This document shows, piece after piece, positions 19,736-27,882 of a stretch of DNA of 64,000 bases (its first letter is position 1; the number at the start of each line of letters is the position of its first letter). A model generated the notes under the pieces. The model was not told where the DNA came from. It saw nothing but the letters and a program-made list of their open reading frames with translations, and made no database searches. Source of the DNA: Streptomyces sp. NBC_01481 (lineage in GTDB: Bacteria > Actinomycetota > Actinomycetes > Streptomycetales > Streptomycetaceae); assembly GCF_026339995.1 (NCBI RefSeq), contig NZ_JAPEPT010000002.1, positions 483,001 to 547,000 on the forward strand, given 5' to 3'. A program made the position numbers and the translations under genes.

Positions 19736-19769
19736 AAAGGGCAGGTACTGATGTCAGTACCTGCCCTTT
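19736..19769. terminator. Terminator after the tRNA-Pro scar
   Basis: AAAGGGCAGGTACTGA and its exact complement almost back to back, ending CCCTTT. Nine bases after the scar, just as a terminator follows an intact tRNA. Confidence 0.8.
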
Positions 19770-20039
19770 GGCCTTCCTCGGGGCACTGGCTCGCCAGCAG
19801 GAAACCGGAGGGTCACGACGGCCAAGCTCGTCGACCAGAAACGACACCATCGTCCCGCCGAAGGGGCTCGCGCCGGCCCTCCAGGGATCCGACGCTCATT
19901 GACCAGACAGAGCCCTCGCCCATGCTCCTTCGGCGGAGGCTTGCCGCATCCGCACCTGCGCAGGGAAGCCGGGGTTGTGTACGTCGACCCGCAAGGCTTC
20001 GCCCACCCGCCACCACTCGACGTGCACCCGCCTGGGCAA

Positions 20040-20510
20040 TCAGTTCGCGGCCTGTGCAGGAAAGCGAACCAGGGGAACCGGCATCAGGCAGAGCGCGAAG
20101 ACGATCTGCGCCAGGACTGGGACGAAGAGCAGCGCCACGAAGTTCTGGAAGAGCAAGAACCATGTGGGCAGGAGGAGCAGCCCCGCTAGACGGATACGGA
20201 ATGCCATCCCCTTGCGCTCGTTGAACAGCCCGAACAGCAGGATTATCAGCAGCGAGGGGATCCCCACCGCCAGCCCCACCCAGGCAATGGAGTCGTCCCA
20301 CAGGTAGTAGGCGGTGTCCTCCCAGTACGAGCGGGTGCGGGGCAGGTAGGACACAAGCTCGTGCTGGCGTGGGGCCGTCAGGGCATAAACGAGCCATGCA
20401 GCCACCCAAATCAGCAGGTAGCGACCGGTGGCATCGGCGAGGCACAGGCCCACACGGCCGAGTCGGCGCCAGGGAGAGGTGATCACGAAGGGCATAGCAC
20501 ATAGTGACAT
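20040..20510 (-). CDS. Hypothetical four-helix membrane protein
   Basis: A 156-residue protein with about four membrane segments (YLLIWVAAWLVYAL, IAWVGLAVGIPSLLIILLFG, LAGLLLLPTWFLLF, VALLFVPVLAQIVFALCLMP). No known family. ATGs at 20510 and 20495 are both possible; neither has a clear ribosome site. The upstream region is locally AT-rich (TTCAAAATACATG), which could hold its promoter. Confidence 0.6.
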   Translation of the reverse strand: MSLCAMPFVITSPWRRLGRVGLCLADATGRYLLIWVAAWLVYALTAPRQHELVSYLPRTRSYWEDTAYYLWDDSIAWVGLAVGIPSLLIILLFGLFNERKGMAFRIRLAGLLLLPTWFLLFQNFVALLFVPVLAQIVFALCLMPVPLVRFPAQAAN

Positions 20511-20585
20511 GTATTTTGAACGCGTTCAGGAAGACGGAGGGATAGATGCTCGCCATCGTTAATCGAACAGACGTACCATTCCGGT

Positions 20586-20936
20586 GTGGCTGAAACGTAC
20601 GACTTCCCCGACGACCTCCGGGCCGCACAGCTCGACCTGCACCGGACGCGTGCTGAGTACGCGGCGCTCTGCAGGGCCCTGCCCTGGTCGGTGACCCCAG
20701 AGCCAGGCTGGACGAGTGAGAAGCACGTACTCGGCGACCGGGTGGTGTCCTTTCCGGACAGCCCGGGCTACACCGACGAGCAGGCAGCGGAGGTGGAGCG
20801 GTTGCGCCGGCGTTTGCTCGATCTGTCGGTCACGGTGAGCACGCATCCGTACTGGGCGACCCTGACGGCGGGCGTGGTCGATGCGCGGATGGCGCTCAAG
20901 CACGCCCATGAGCAGGCCGAGGACAAGGCGGCGTAG
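20586..20936 (+). CDS. Hypothetical helical protein (Streptomyces mobile-region family)
   Basis: A 116-residue helical protein starting at GTG. The core VERLRRRLLDLSVTVSTHPY closely resembles the nonsense-interrupted gene at 57425-57724 (LRRRLLDLSLRLVRHPFW), so both belong to one family that I know only as hypothetical. It stands six bases before the next frame, in a likely two-gene unit. Confidence 0.65.
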   Translation: MAETYDFPDDLRAAQLDLHRTRAEYAALCRALPWSVTPEPGWTSEKHVLGDRVVSFPDSPGYTDEQAAEVERLRRRLLDLSVTVSTHPYWATLTAGVVDARMALKHAHEQAEDKAA

Positions 20937-20942
20937 ACCGTC

Positions 20943-21308
20943 ATGGCCGAGCGCCAACCATCGCGGCTGGAGCTACTGCGTTTTCTGGAGCGGGTCCAGC
21001 TGCAACAGCTCCAGCAGACGAAACGCTGGCTGGAGCAGGAGGAAGACCGAGCCCTGCGCGCTGCCCACGTACCTGCGCCACCACCGGAGGCCAACCGACC
21101 AACCGACTCACACGGGCCCCGACCGAGGGCCAGCAACCGCGGACCAACGAGCAATGCTCAAGACTTGTCCATGGTCTTCAAGCTCGTCGAATCCGCCCAG
21201 GCCCGCTGGCGAGCGGTAAACGCACCCCACCTCGTCGCCTTGGTCCGCGCCGGATCCTGTTTCGAACGTGGCGTGCTGATAGAGCGCCCTGAGACGATCG
21301 CAGCGTGA
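20943..21308 (+). CDS. Short hypothetical protein fused to an IS256 transposase tail
   Basis: Residues 1-45 (LELLRFLERVQLQQLQQTKR, WLEQEEDRALRA) form an amphipathic helix and probably belong to a small partner of the preceding gene. From 21171 the frame reads SAQARWRAVNAPHLVALVRA, the conserved C-terminus of IS256-family transposases. The join contains the 16-bp sequence GAGCAATGCTCAAGAC that recurs at 22903. The fused frame is probably not a functional protein as a whole. Confidence 0.45.
   Translation: MAERQPSRLELLRFLERVQLQQLQQTKRWLEQEEDRALRAAHVPAPPPEANRPTDSHGPRPRASNRGPTSNAQDLSMVFKLVESAQARWRAVNAPHLVALVRAGSCFERGVLIERPETIAA
21171..21308 (+). mobile_element. IS256-family transposase, C-terminal remnant
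   Basis: About 45 codons (ESAQARWRAVNAPHLVALVR, then ERGVLIERPE) with no other transposase part nearby. 21309-21603 holds GC-rich sequence without a gene I can support. Confidence 0.65.
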
Positions 21309-21603
21309 CGAGCCATGGCGATATCAGCGCAACGCCCCGCCCACGTCTAGCCGGTGGGGTTCGCCCAGGTGTCGTGCGTGGCCCTGCTGCCTGCGTCCTG
21401 CGGCGTCGGCGGTGACTCGGCCTGCGCCCCTCATCTTGCGGCGTCGGCGGTGGCTCGAGGCCTGCGTCTCGGCGTGACTCGGCCTGTGGCCCGGCGGGTC
21501 GGCCTGCGGTCTGCATCCTGCGGTCCTGGGAGGTCGTCTCCGTCCCGGGCGTGACAGGGCCGCAGGGGCTTGCCAGCCCGTGGGCGGCCAAGGGGGCGTC
21601 CGG

Positions 21604-22203
21604 CTAGGAGCCGGGCGACGCCTGGGCGGCGGTGAGGGCTGTCGCGATAAGTGGGCCCAGGCGCTCGGACAGACCGTCCGGCGGGGTGCGCTGGAGATAC
21701 AGCAGGGCGAAGACCGGGCCGGTCACCAGGGCGTGGACGGTCGAGGCGTCCGGACGGGACGGCGGGGGCGGCAGGTCGCCGCGGGTGACCGCGCGGTCGA
21801 GCAGGCTCTCGATGTCGGCGAGTTCGCGGGTGACGAACCGCTCCCGGAAACGGACTCCCAGGGCGCTGTCGGGCCCCAGGTCCGCCAAGAGGCCGAGCAC
21901 CGCCGCAGAGGCCGCCGGACTGGTCAGATGGTCCACGATCTCCTGGACGAGCGCCGTGAGGTCCCCGGCGAGACTGCCCGTGTCGGGTCTGCCCGGCAGC
22001 TCCGGTTCATGGATCGCCGCAGCGAACACCATCTCCTGCTTGGTCGCATGGCGCCGGTAGATCGCCGCTTTGCCGATCCCCGCCCGCTCGGCCACCGCGT
22101 CCATCGTCAGCCCGGCGTAGCCGTCCCGGGCGAGGAGCTCGCGCGTGGCGTCGAGGATTGCCGCGTCCACCCGCGCATCCCGTGGCCGTCCCGTGGTTGC
22201 CAT
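21604..22203 (-). CDS. TetR-family repressor
   Basis: A 199-residue TetR/AcrR regulator. The N-terminal helix-turn-helix spans about residues 10-55 (ILDATRELLARDGYAGLTMD, AVAERAGIGKAAIYRRHATK), followed by a ligand-binding domain of the TetR_C type. ATG at 22203 chosen; a second ATG three codons upstream is possible. It is divergent from a small membrane protein with about 65 bp between, including the dyad at 22233, so it probably represses both. Confidence 0.88.
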   Translation of the reverse strand: MATTGRPRDARVDAAILDATRELLARDGYAGLTMDAVAERAGIGKAAIYRRHATKQEMVFAAAIHEPELPGRPDTGSLAGDLTALVQEIVDHLTSPAASAAVLGLLADLGPDSALGVRFRERFVTRELADIESLLDRAVTRGDLPPPPSRPDASTVHALVTGPVFALLYLQRTPPDGLSERLGPLIATALTAAQASPGS

Positions 22204-22232
22204 GGCCACCATATTACGATAATCCTAGTTCC

Positions 22233-22247
22233 GAAACTAATAGTCTC
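22233..22247. promoter_or_regulatory. Dyad in the TetR/membrane-protein intergenic region
   Basis: GAAACTAATAGTCTC: GArACT, three bases, AGTyTC. It lies in an AT-rich stretch midway between the divergent starts, the expected place for the TetR operator. Confidence 0.55.
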
Positions 22248-22268
22248 GAAATCTGCATGGGGGTCGTC

Positions 22269-22685
22269 ATGGGGAACACAGCCGTACGCGCGGGGCGCAT
22301 CCTGGTCTTCCTGGGTGCCCTGCACCTTCTCGTCCTCGGCGCGCAGAACACCGGGCACCTCGACGCCTGGTTCAGCGGTGCCCTGTGGGGCCTGCCGCGC
22401 GAGGAGTTCATCGAGCCGCGCGGCGCGGGCGGCGCGTTCTGGATCTCGATCGGGAGCTTCGCCGTACCGCTGCTGCTGCTCGGCCTGCTCGTCTCGTGGC
22501 TCGGCCGACAGGGCGTGCGGGTGCCGTCGTCCGTCGGCTGGGGCCTGGCCGCGTGGAGCGCCGTCGGCGCCGTCGTCGTCGAGCCGACGCCGATGCTCCT
22601 GGTCCTGGTCCCCGCCGTACTGCTCATCCGGCAGAAGGAGCAGATCACGAACGGCCGCACAGGAGCTGGCAGGACCCCGGTCTAG
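22269..22685 (+). CDS. Small membrane protein, DUF6463-like
   Basis: A 138-residue protein with four membrane segments (ILVFLGALHLLVLGA, AFWISIGSFAVPLLLLGLLV, GWGLAAWSAVGAVVV, LLVLVPAVLLI). The shape matches small DUF6463-type proteins often paired with TetR regulators in Streptomyces. ATG at 22269 has GGGGG five bases upstream. Likely regulated by the divergent TetR protein. Confidence 0.75.
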   Translation: MGNTAVRAGRILVFLGALHLLVLGAQNTGHLDAWFSGALWGLPREEFIEPRGAGGAFWISIGSFAVPLLLLGLLVSWLGRQGVRVPSSVGWGLAAWSAVGAVVVEPTPMLLVLVPAVLLIRQKEQITNGRTGAGRTPV

Positions 22686-23151
22686 TCGTCCATGTATCAA
22701 GCGAAAAACACGGCAAGTTCAGCGCCTGGGCCGGCGCCACCCATCGCAGCGCCTGGCACCACTGGCACACGCCGCCCTCGAGTGGCGCAGCTTCGATGGC
22801 TGCCAGCATGTCGAAGTCCTGAGAGTGGAGCGACCCACAGGTCACGCCCAGCGATCGCACACTCACGCGTTAGCGCTTCAGTTGGCCGGACGGGCCAACT
22901 CGGAGCAATGCTCAAGACCTGTGGATCGGGCTCGGGTTGGCGCGCGACGGGCGTACCTTCCCGAGTGATCGATAGGTCACCGAGTAGACCGACGTTGCAC
23001 CGTCGGTTGGGAAGGCACGCCCATGCTCAGCGTAGTCAACAATGACGGTTCGACGTCGGACGGTCGTTGATCGATGAGATCGTCCGGGAGGGCTCGGTCC
23101 GTCATTTCTACGGCGTGGTGGGCGGCTCAACGCAGTGGGTAGGGTCCCCGC
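22686..23151. other. No supported gene; decayed sequence
   Basis: Only short frames without start signals. One minus-strand frame (22645-22866) has a CQWC pair but no other support. It contains the second copy of GAGCAATGCTCAAGAC at 22903-22918. Confidence 0.6.
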
Positions 23152-23172
23152 CGTGCCCGATGCGTGCCCGAT
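23152..23172. repeat. Integrase-arm-like repeats CGTGCCCGAT x2
   Basis: Two exact units with one base between, ending 107 bp before the 44-bp attachment core. The repeats at 33449-33492 end the same distance before their core fragment. Confidence 0.65.
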
Positions 23173-23279
23173 TTGGCGGCGAACAGCGGTCAACCACGGC
23201 TCAGAGGAACCCCACCGCAGCCCAGTCAGCAACGCGTCTGCACAGGCCAGCGCCCGTTTCCTACTGAAGGGGCCGGTGA

Positions 23280-23323
23280 TTCCCAAGCTCAGAGCGCGGG
23301 TTCGATTCCCGTCACCCGCTCCA
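23280..23323 (+). repeat. Attachment core, copy 2 (44/44 identical)
   Basis: Exact copy of the tRNA-Gly 3' end including CCA. Arm-like repeats lie on both sides (23152 and 23384), so it looks like an attP or the junction of two tandem elements. Confidence 0.9.
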
Positions 23324-23328
23324 CGACG

Positions 23329-23355
23329 AAGGCCCTGGTCAGAGACTAGGGCCTT
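23329..23355 (+). terminator. Terminator behind attachment core 2
   Basis: AAGGCCCT...AGGGCCTT followed by GTTTT. It differs in sequence from the tRNA terminator at 15871 but takes its place. Confidence 0.8.
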
Positions 23356-23597
23356 GTTTTCTGTCTAGACCATTTTGGGGCGGCGTGCCATTCGCGTGCC
23401 ATTAGGGCACCTCCGGCCAGCACAAACGACCCCGGAAGCCCTCCGGCAGCGACGCCTGACGCCGAACACTTCGACTCATGCCAGCCGAGACTGCTGGCCA
23501 ACGCTCGCTTGGTGAGCCCGGCTTCGAGCCGCAGTTCGCTCAGGCGTTTACCCAGGGCCCTGCGGGCTGCCTGAACGCTCGAAGATGGCGATGTCAT
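23346..23597 (-). pseudogene. XRE-family regulator, truncated after the DNA-binding helices
   Basis: The first 40 residues are a typical Streptomyces XRE start (VQAARRALGKRLSELRLEAG, LTKRALASSLGWHESK). After WHESK the frame runs into noncoding sequence and the integrase-type repeats, and the usual ligand-binding DUF5753 part is missing. It follows the DUF6879 gene by 26 bp, the common pair order, so the pair was cut by a deletion reaching the attachment region. Confidence 0.75.
23384..23403. repeat. Integrase-arm-like repeats CGTGCCATT x2
   Basis: Two exact units, 11-bp period, about 60 bp on the other side of attachment core 2. Confidence 0.6.
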
Positions 23598-23623
23598 GTC
23601 GCTGCGATGGTGCCGTTCGAGTA

Positions 23624-24133
23624 TCAGGCCGACTGGAACTCTGCGTGCGGGGTTGCCCGAGCCCACACGGCCTCGAAGGCCGACTCGCAGAGCTTTGCGA
23701 CCTCAGGATCGTCCGTGAGTTCCACCTCCATGTTCTCGCCGTCGCCATCGAAGTGGTTGACGAGGACGAGGCTGGAGTCGAAATGCCAGAAGTCGTTGCC
23801 CGGAAGCGCGAGGGCCGTCGCCTCTCGCCGGGAGAGCCAGCACACGTCTTCACCGGCAGCGATGTTCAGTTCATCCGTCACGTCGTACTCGAAGCGGATG
23901 TACTCGCTGACGGGAGTCGAGAGGACGCGGGCCCGGCGGACCTCGACGCCTCGCGAGGTCGCCTCCGTGACGATGCTGTGCCAGTCGCCCCAGCGCTCGG
24001 CCGGGTCGAGTGTCACGCCGGCCTTCGAGTCGATGAAGGCCGGGTCCGACTTCATGTAGGCGTCGCGCATCTCCAGATGGACGGCCGTCCTCTGGCAGTC
24101 GCGGAACAGCTCCTCAAACGTCGGGATCCTCAT
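23624..24133 (-). CDS. DUF6879-family protein
   Basis: A 169-residue protein matching DUF6879: FEELFRDCQRTAVHLEMRDA, RRARVLSTPVSEYIRFEYD, ARKR-like region, VCWLSRREA, VNHFDGDG. These proteins normally sit beside an XRE regulator (DUF5753/DUF397 systems) in Streptomyces; the role is unknown but a regulator-partner function is assumed. The neighbour here is truncated. Confidence 0.85.
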   Translation of the reverse strand: MRIPTFEELFRDCQRTAVHLEMRDAYMKSDPAFIDSKAGVTLDPAERWGDWHSIVTEATSRGVEVRRARVLSTPVSEYIRFEYDVTDELNIAAGEDVCWLSRREATALALPGNDFWHFDSSLVLVNHFDGDGENMEVELTDDPEVAKLCESAFEAVWARATPHAEFQSA

Positions 24134-24176
24134 CGGCCTTCTTCAGTTCACCCGGGACTGTGCGAAGGCTCCCCAG

Positions 24177-24611
24177 CTATCGGCCGTTAAGTTCGGCGCG
24201 GCACACCGCGCAGTGCATGGCCGCATGGCGTCCGTGCCGATGCATCAGCTGACCGCAGCCTGCACACAGCCCCAACTCCCAGGGCGGGCACCCCAGCGCG
24301 GCCGAGGCGGCAGCCCGCCCGACGGACGTGATCAGCGTCGGCTTCACGGACCGCTGCAGCGGCATCCGTGGCAGGGTCACGCCACCGGTGGGCTGTCCCA
24401 GATCGCGGATGGGCCGGGCATCGCTGACGAACCCTCCCTCTTCGCCGGCGCGGCATGTCCGGTCAATCTCCTGCTCGGCGAAGGTGATCTGGTCGTCCTC
24501 CTCCTGCTCCGGCGCGACGGGAAGCGGCACCTTCTCCCCGACCAACTCCCGCCATAACTCGCAGTCGTCCGCCGGTACCCACATGTGCGGCCCGGCCGCT
24601 GCAGGTGTCAT
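24177..24611 (-). CDS. Hypothetical protein with C-terminal zinc knuckle
   Basis: A 144-residue protein. The C-terminus has a four-Cys pattern CAGC...CAVC (residues 117-137) with histidines between, likely one zinc site. The N-terminal 110 residues are not recognised. The ATG overlaps the stop of the upstream frame as ATGA, so the two are translationally coupled. Confidence 0.65.
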   Translation of the reverse strand: MTPAAAGPHMWVPADDCELWRELVGEKVPLPVAPEQEEDDQITFAEQEIDRTCRAGEEGGFVSDARPIRDLGQPTGGVTLPRMPLQRSVKPTLITSVGRAAASAALGCPPWELGLCAGCGQLMHRHGRHAAMHCAVCRAELNGR

Positions 24612-24829
24612 GGCCGCGTCGGCTCACTGGCCGGGTCCTGCTGCCTGATCACCTGGGTGGGGCGGCCGAGCCTGCGGCGGACGCGGGCCGCGTCGGGGAC
24701 GCAGCAAATGCGGGCGCACGCCTGCGCCGTGGTGCCGTCCAGTCCTCCGCCAGTCTGCTCCAGCCGGCGCCCGATCGCGCCCCGAGCATGGACGAGTACC
24801 GCACGTACGGCGTCACCACCCGGCGGCAT
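24608..24829 (-). CDS. Small hypothetical protein coupled to the zinc-knuckle gene
   Basis: A 73-residue frame (DAVRAVLVHARGAIGRRLEQ, ARICCVPDAARVRRRLGRPT) with a possible helix-turn-helix shape. Main support is the ATGA overlap with the following gene. Ribosome site weak. Confidence 0.45.
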   Translation of the reverse strand: MPPGGDAVRAVLVHARGAIGRRLEQTGGGLDGTTAQACARICCVPDAARVRRRLGRPTQVIRQQDPASEPTRP

Positions 24830-24954
24830 CCGCTGGGGCGGACGGCCCCTGCGAGTGGCGGCCTGACCTGGCAGGAAGGTGAGTCTGAGTCACCGAGATT
24901 GCGGGGCGGCGGGGCTTCTCGCATGAGGCGGCAGCGGGTGGCGTTGGAAGGGAC

Positions 24955-25314
24955 TCAGGGTTCGATGACGAGGCGTTCAATGAGGCCGCCGCGGAGTGTG
25001 AACTGGTAGCGCAGATCGATGGTGCCGCCGGGGAAGTTGCCCTCTAGGTGGTGGGTGGCGATGTAGCGGGTCGCGTCGGTCTGCTGGGCGTCGGTGAGGT
25101 GGATGGTGTAGGTGAATTCGGTGGCGGATCGGTTGAGCCACGCCTCGATCGCCTCGGTGCCCTCGCAGGTGTTGCCGTCGTCGATCACCGTGGCTTCACC
25201 GGTGAACGCCGTGATTGCGGTGGCGGTGTCGTGGGCGCGGTGCGCGTTCAGGTAGCGGGTGATCACGTCGGGCAGGATGTCCGGGGTGCTGGTGCGGGGC
25301 TGGTTGTCGTGCAT
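24955..25314 (-). CDS. NTF2/SnoaL-like protein
   Basis: A 119-residue cone-fold protein (LNAHRAHDTATAITAFTGEA, GTEAIEAWLNRS, TIDLRYQFTLRGGLIERLVI). This fold is used by hydrolases, isomerases and binding proteins; substrate unknown. It follows the SDR gene by 25 bp and is probably co-transcribed under HxlR control. Confidence 0.85.
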   Translation of the reverse strand: MHDNQPRTSTPDILPDVITRYLNAHRAHDTATAITAFTGEATVIDDGNTCEGTEAIEAWLNRSATEFTYTIHLTDAQQTDATRYIATHHLEGNFPGGTIDLRYQFTLRGGLIERLVIEP

Positions 25315-25339
25315 GACGCTCCTTGGGGTGGTGGCGGGT

Positions 25340-26125
25340 TCAGACGGTGGGGGTGGTGCCGCCGTCGATGACGTGTTCGGCGCCGACGATGGCCGAGGCG
25401 CGGTCGGAAACGAGGAAGGCCACGAGCTCGGCGACTTCCTCGGGCCGGTTGGGACGGCCCAGCGGGATGCCGCCCAGGGACTCCATGAGCCGGCCCAGCG
25501 CAGCTTCCTGGGTGATGTCCGCGTCGTGGGCGATCCGGGCGACGAGGTTGTCGGCGGCCGAGGTCTGCACGAAGCCGGGCGAGACGGTGTTGACGCGGAC
25601 GCCGTGCGGGGCGACCTCGTTGGCCAGGCCCTTGCTGTACGTGGTCAGGGCGCCCTTGGCGGCGGCGTAGGCCAGGGTGCCGTTCCACAGCGGCATGCGG
25701 CGCTGGATCGAGGTGACGTGCACGACTGCCCCGTTGCCCTTGGTGATCATGTGCGGCAGGAGCGCGCGGTCCAGGCGGACGGCGGCCAGCAGGTTCGTGT
25801 TCAGCTCCCTGGCCCAGTCGTCCTCGCCGAGCGCGGCGAACCCTCCGGCCGGCGCCTCGGACCCGCCGAGGGTGTTGACCAGGATGTCGACGCCTCCCAC
25901 ACGGGCGTCCACCTCGGCGGCGACGTGGGCGGCGCCCTGGGCGGTGGACAGGTCGGCGGTGATGAACGTCTTCTCCTCGATGTCGTCGGGGCGGCTGCGG
26001 GCGGTGACCAGTACGGTCGCGCCGGCCTGGGTGAGACGTCGGGCGATGGCGGCTCCGGTGCCCTTGCTGCCGCCGGTGACCAGAGCGCGTCGGGCTTCGA
26101 GGGATTCGCTGATGGATGTGGTCAC
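25340..26125 (-). CDS. Short-chain dehydrogenase/reductase
   Basis: A 261-residue classical SDR. NAD(P) motif TGGSKGTG near residue 18, NTLGG at the NNAG position, catalytic Ser in VTSIQRR and YAAAK (Tyr/Lys) near residue 155; SPGFVQT and the C-terminal IDGGTTPTV complete the fold. Substrate not predictable. Divergent from the HxlR regulator across a long palindrome. Confidence 0.93.
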   Translation of the reverse strand: MTTSISESLEARRALVTGGSKGTGAAIARRLTQAGATVLVTARSRPDDIEEKTFITADLSTAQGAAHVAAEVDARVGGVDILVNTLGGSEAPAGGFAALGEDDWARELNTNLLAAVRLDRALLPHMITKGNGAVVHVTSIQRRMPLWNGTLAYAAAKGALTTYSKGLANEVAPHGVRVNTVSPGFVQTSAADNLVARIAHDADITQEAALGRLMESLGGIPLGRPNRPEEVAELVAFLVSDRASAIVGAEHVIDGGTTPTV

Positions 26126-26173
26126 GGTGTGCTCCGATCCGGGGTGCGGGCAGAGAAGGCACCGCTCCCGTCG

Positions 26174-26216
26174 TTACTGCTAAAATAGAAGCTACTAACT
26201 TCGACTTTAGCAGTAA
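26174..26216. promoter_or_regulatory. Large palindrome between SDR and HxlR genes
   Basis: Outer arms TTACTGCTAAA (26174-26184) and TTTAGCAGTAA (26206-26216) are perfect complements; an inner GAAG/CTTC pair lies at 26188 and 26199. AT-rich, between divergent starts: the likely HxlR operator covering both promoters. Confidence 0.8.
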
Positions 26217-26233
26217 CTGAGGGGATGGTCGCC

Positions 26234-26740
26234 GTGGCAAGCCGGATCAGGCTGGAGGACCGGGAGTGCCCACTGTCCACGACGGTGGAACACGTAGGCG
26301 AGTGGTGGACGCTGCTGATCCTCCACGACGCTTTCGACGGCTACACACGCTTCGACCAGTTTCAGGAGAGTCTGGGCATCTCCTCCAGCATGCTCACCAC
26401 CCGGCTGAAAACCCTCGTCGCGGACGGACTACTGGAGCGCCGGCCCTACCAGACCAACCCCGTACGCCACGAGTACGTCCTCACCGAACTCGGGCACTCC
26501 CTGCGACCGGTGATCGTCGCCCTGGCCGCGTGGGGCAACTCCCGTCTCGCAGCGGCCGAACGCAGCATGATCCTCATCGACGCGCACAGCGGCGAGGAAG
26601 TCGAGCCCGTCGTCATCGACGCCAAAACCGGCCGCCGACTCGACGACAGCGACACCTACGTCTTCACCGCAGGCCCTGCGGCCAGCGACGCCATGCGCCA
26701 CCGTTACGCGACACGACCGACCACCCCCGTGGAGGCGTAA
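26234..26740 (+). CDS. HxlR-family regulator
   Basis: A 168-residue winged-helix regulator of the HxlR type (CPLSTTVEHVGEWWTLLILH, LGISSSMLTTRLKTLVADGL, RPYQTNPVRHEYVLTELG). The conserved N-terminal Cys is present (ECP), a possible redox or electrophile sensor as in some relatives. GTG at 26234 chosen because GAGGGG lies nine bases upstream; an ATG at 26225 has no spacing. Likely controls the divergent SDR-NTF2 pair. Confidence 0.9.
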   Translation: MASRIRLEDRECPLSTTVEHVGEWWTLLILHDAFDGYTRFDQFQESLGISSSMLTTRLKTLVADGLLERRPYQTNPVRHEYVLTELGHSLRPVIVALAAWGNSRLAAAERSMILIDAHSGEEVEPVVIDAKTGRRLDDSDTYVFTAGPAASDAMRHRYATRPTTPVEA

Positions 26741-26884
26741 GGCTGCCCCGGACAAGCACCGAACGGCCTTGAGCAGGGCCGGGACGCACCCTCGTACCTG
26801 ATCGACCAGGCAACACCGGCTCGCCGCCAGCATCACGCATGCCAATCATCCCGAGCTCTTGAAAACTAGATCAAGTGAGGCGAG

Positions 26885-27160
26885 TCAGCGGACCAAACGC
26901 AAAGGCAGGATCTCGGGCCTCGCGCTGACCGGGGAGGGGCCGTGGCCGTGGGAGTTGGTGTGCAGGACTGTGAAGCACAGCGTCCCGCCGGGCTTGAGCG
27001 CTGCGGCGACAGCAGGCAACAGCCGGTGTGGAGCGATGTACGGGAAGGCGTTCATGGAGTAGATCACGTCATCGGGTTCCCCCGTCTCCAACACCCTCTG
27101 CGAACTCGCCTTCAGCTGAGTCAGCAGCTCTGGCGGGCAGCCACCCTGGCCGCCCACGAG
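26885..27160 (-). pseudogene. SAM methyltransferase, C-terminal fragment
   Basis: The frame DVIYSMNAFPYIAPHRLLPA, VAAALKPGGTLCFTVLHTNS is the second half of a class I methyltransferase (acidic/aromatic motif and post-LKPGG strand). The SAM-binding N-terminus is absent. Right next to it, on the plus strand, is a 28-codon tail ending at 27256 (SYALCEAFGDGQEVAYLNWA) of an unrecognised gene. Confidence 0.65.
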
Positions 27161-27288
27161 CGTTAGCTCAGCGAGGAGGTGTCGAGCTACGCCCTGTGCG
27201 AAGCATTCGGAGACGGCCAAGAGGTGGCCTACCTGAACTGGGCTGCCAACCTCTGATGGGTGCAGCTCGTTTCGAGTGAGGTCGTCGA

Positions 27289-27828
27289 TCAGGTGGTGAG
27301 GTCGTATTCGCCCTGGCCGGCGGCTTGATAGAGGTGTTCGTGTTCGCGAGCGACGTGGAAGCGCCGGTAGGTGTCGAAGTCGCCGTTGCTGTGGACGGTC
27401 CGGAGTTTGAGAACGGCTTCGGCACCGTCGAGGCCCCAGCGGGCGCCGGAGATGTCGAGTCGGTCGGCGATCAGATGCCGGCACGCGCCTTCGATCACGC
27501 CGGTCGCGATCGGCCAGTCGGCTGCCGGCGCCCGGTCGTAGCGCAAGAACTCGGCCTTCCCGGTCACGTAGCGGACGCATGCGTCGGCGCCGCGGCGCCG
27601 GTCCCCCTTCAGCCCTGCGTTGTCCACCTGGGCTGTGATCGTCTCGGTGACCCGGCGGGAGTGGCCGGCGAGGATCGCCAGGGCCTGGACGGCGCCCCAG
27701 TCCTCGACCGCCGCATCACCGCTTTCGTGGAAGCACCATGCCGCGCTCCACACGTATTCCAGGACGTGGACGAGGTCGATGACGATGCTGATCCCGGCGT
27801 CGCGGCGCGCGGGCGGGCCATGGGCCAC
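27289..27828 (-). mobile_element. ISKra4-family transposase, C-terminal part
   Basis: About 180 codons of an ISKra4 transposase (VIDLVHVLEYVWSAAWCFHE, ADWPIATGVIEGACRHLIAD, ISGARWGLDGAEAVLKLRTV). The N-terminal half and the inverted repeats are missing, so it is inactive. Confidence 0.85.
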
Positions 27829-27882
27829 CGCCTATTCTTGGGCCGGTAGGCGGCGGCCAGTGTCCTCCCCGCGAGTCGACCG

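Noticed and set aside
22645..22866. Small CxxC protein on the minus strand
   Set aside because: No ribosome site and no family; overlaps the end of the DUF6463-like gene.
23280..23323. A second tRNA-Gly gene
   Set aside because: Only the 3' half is present; the D arm and 5' acceptor strand are missing. Same for 31298 and 33600.
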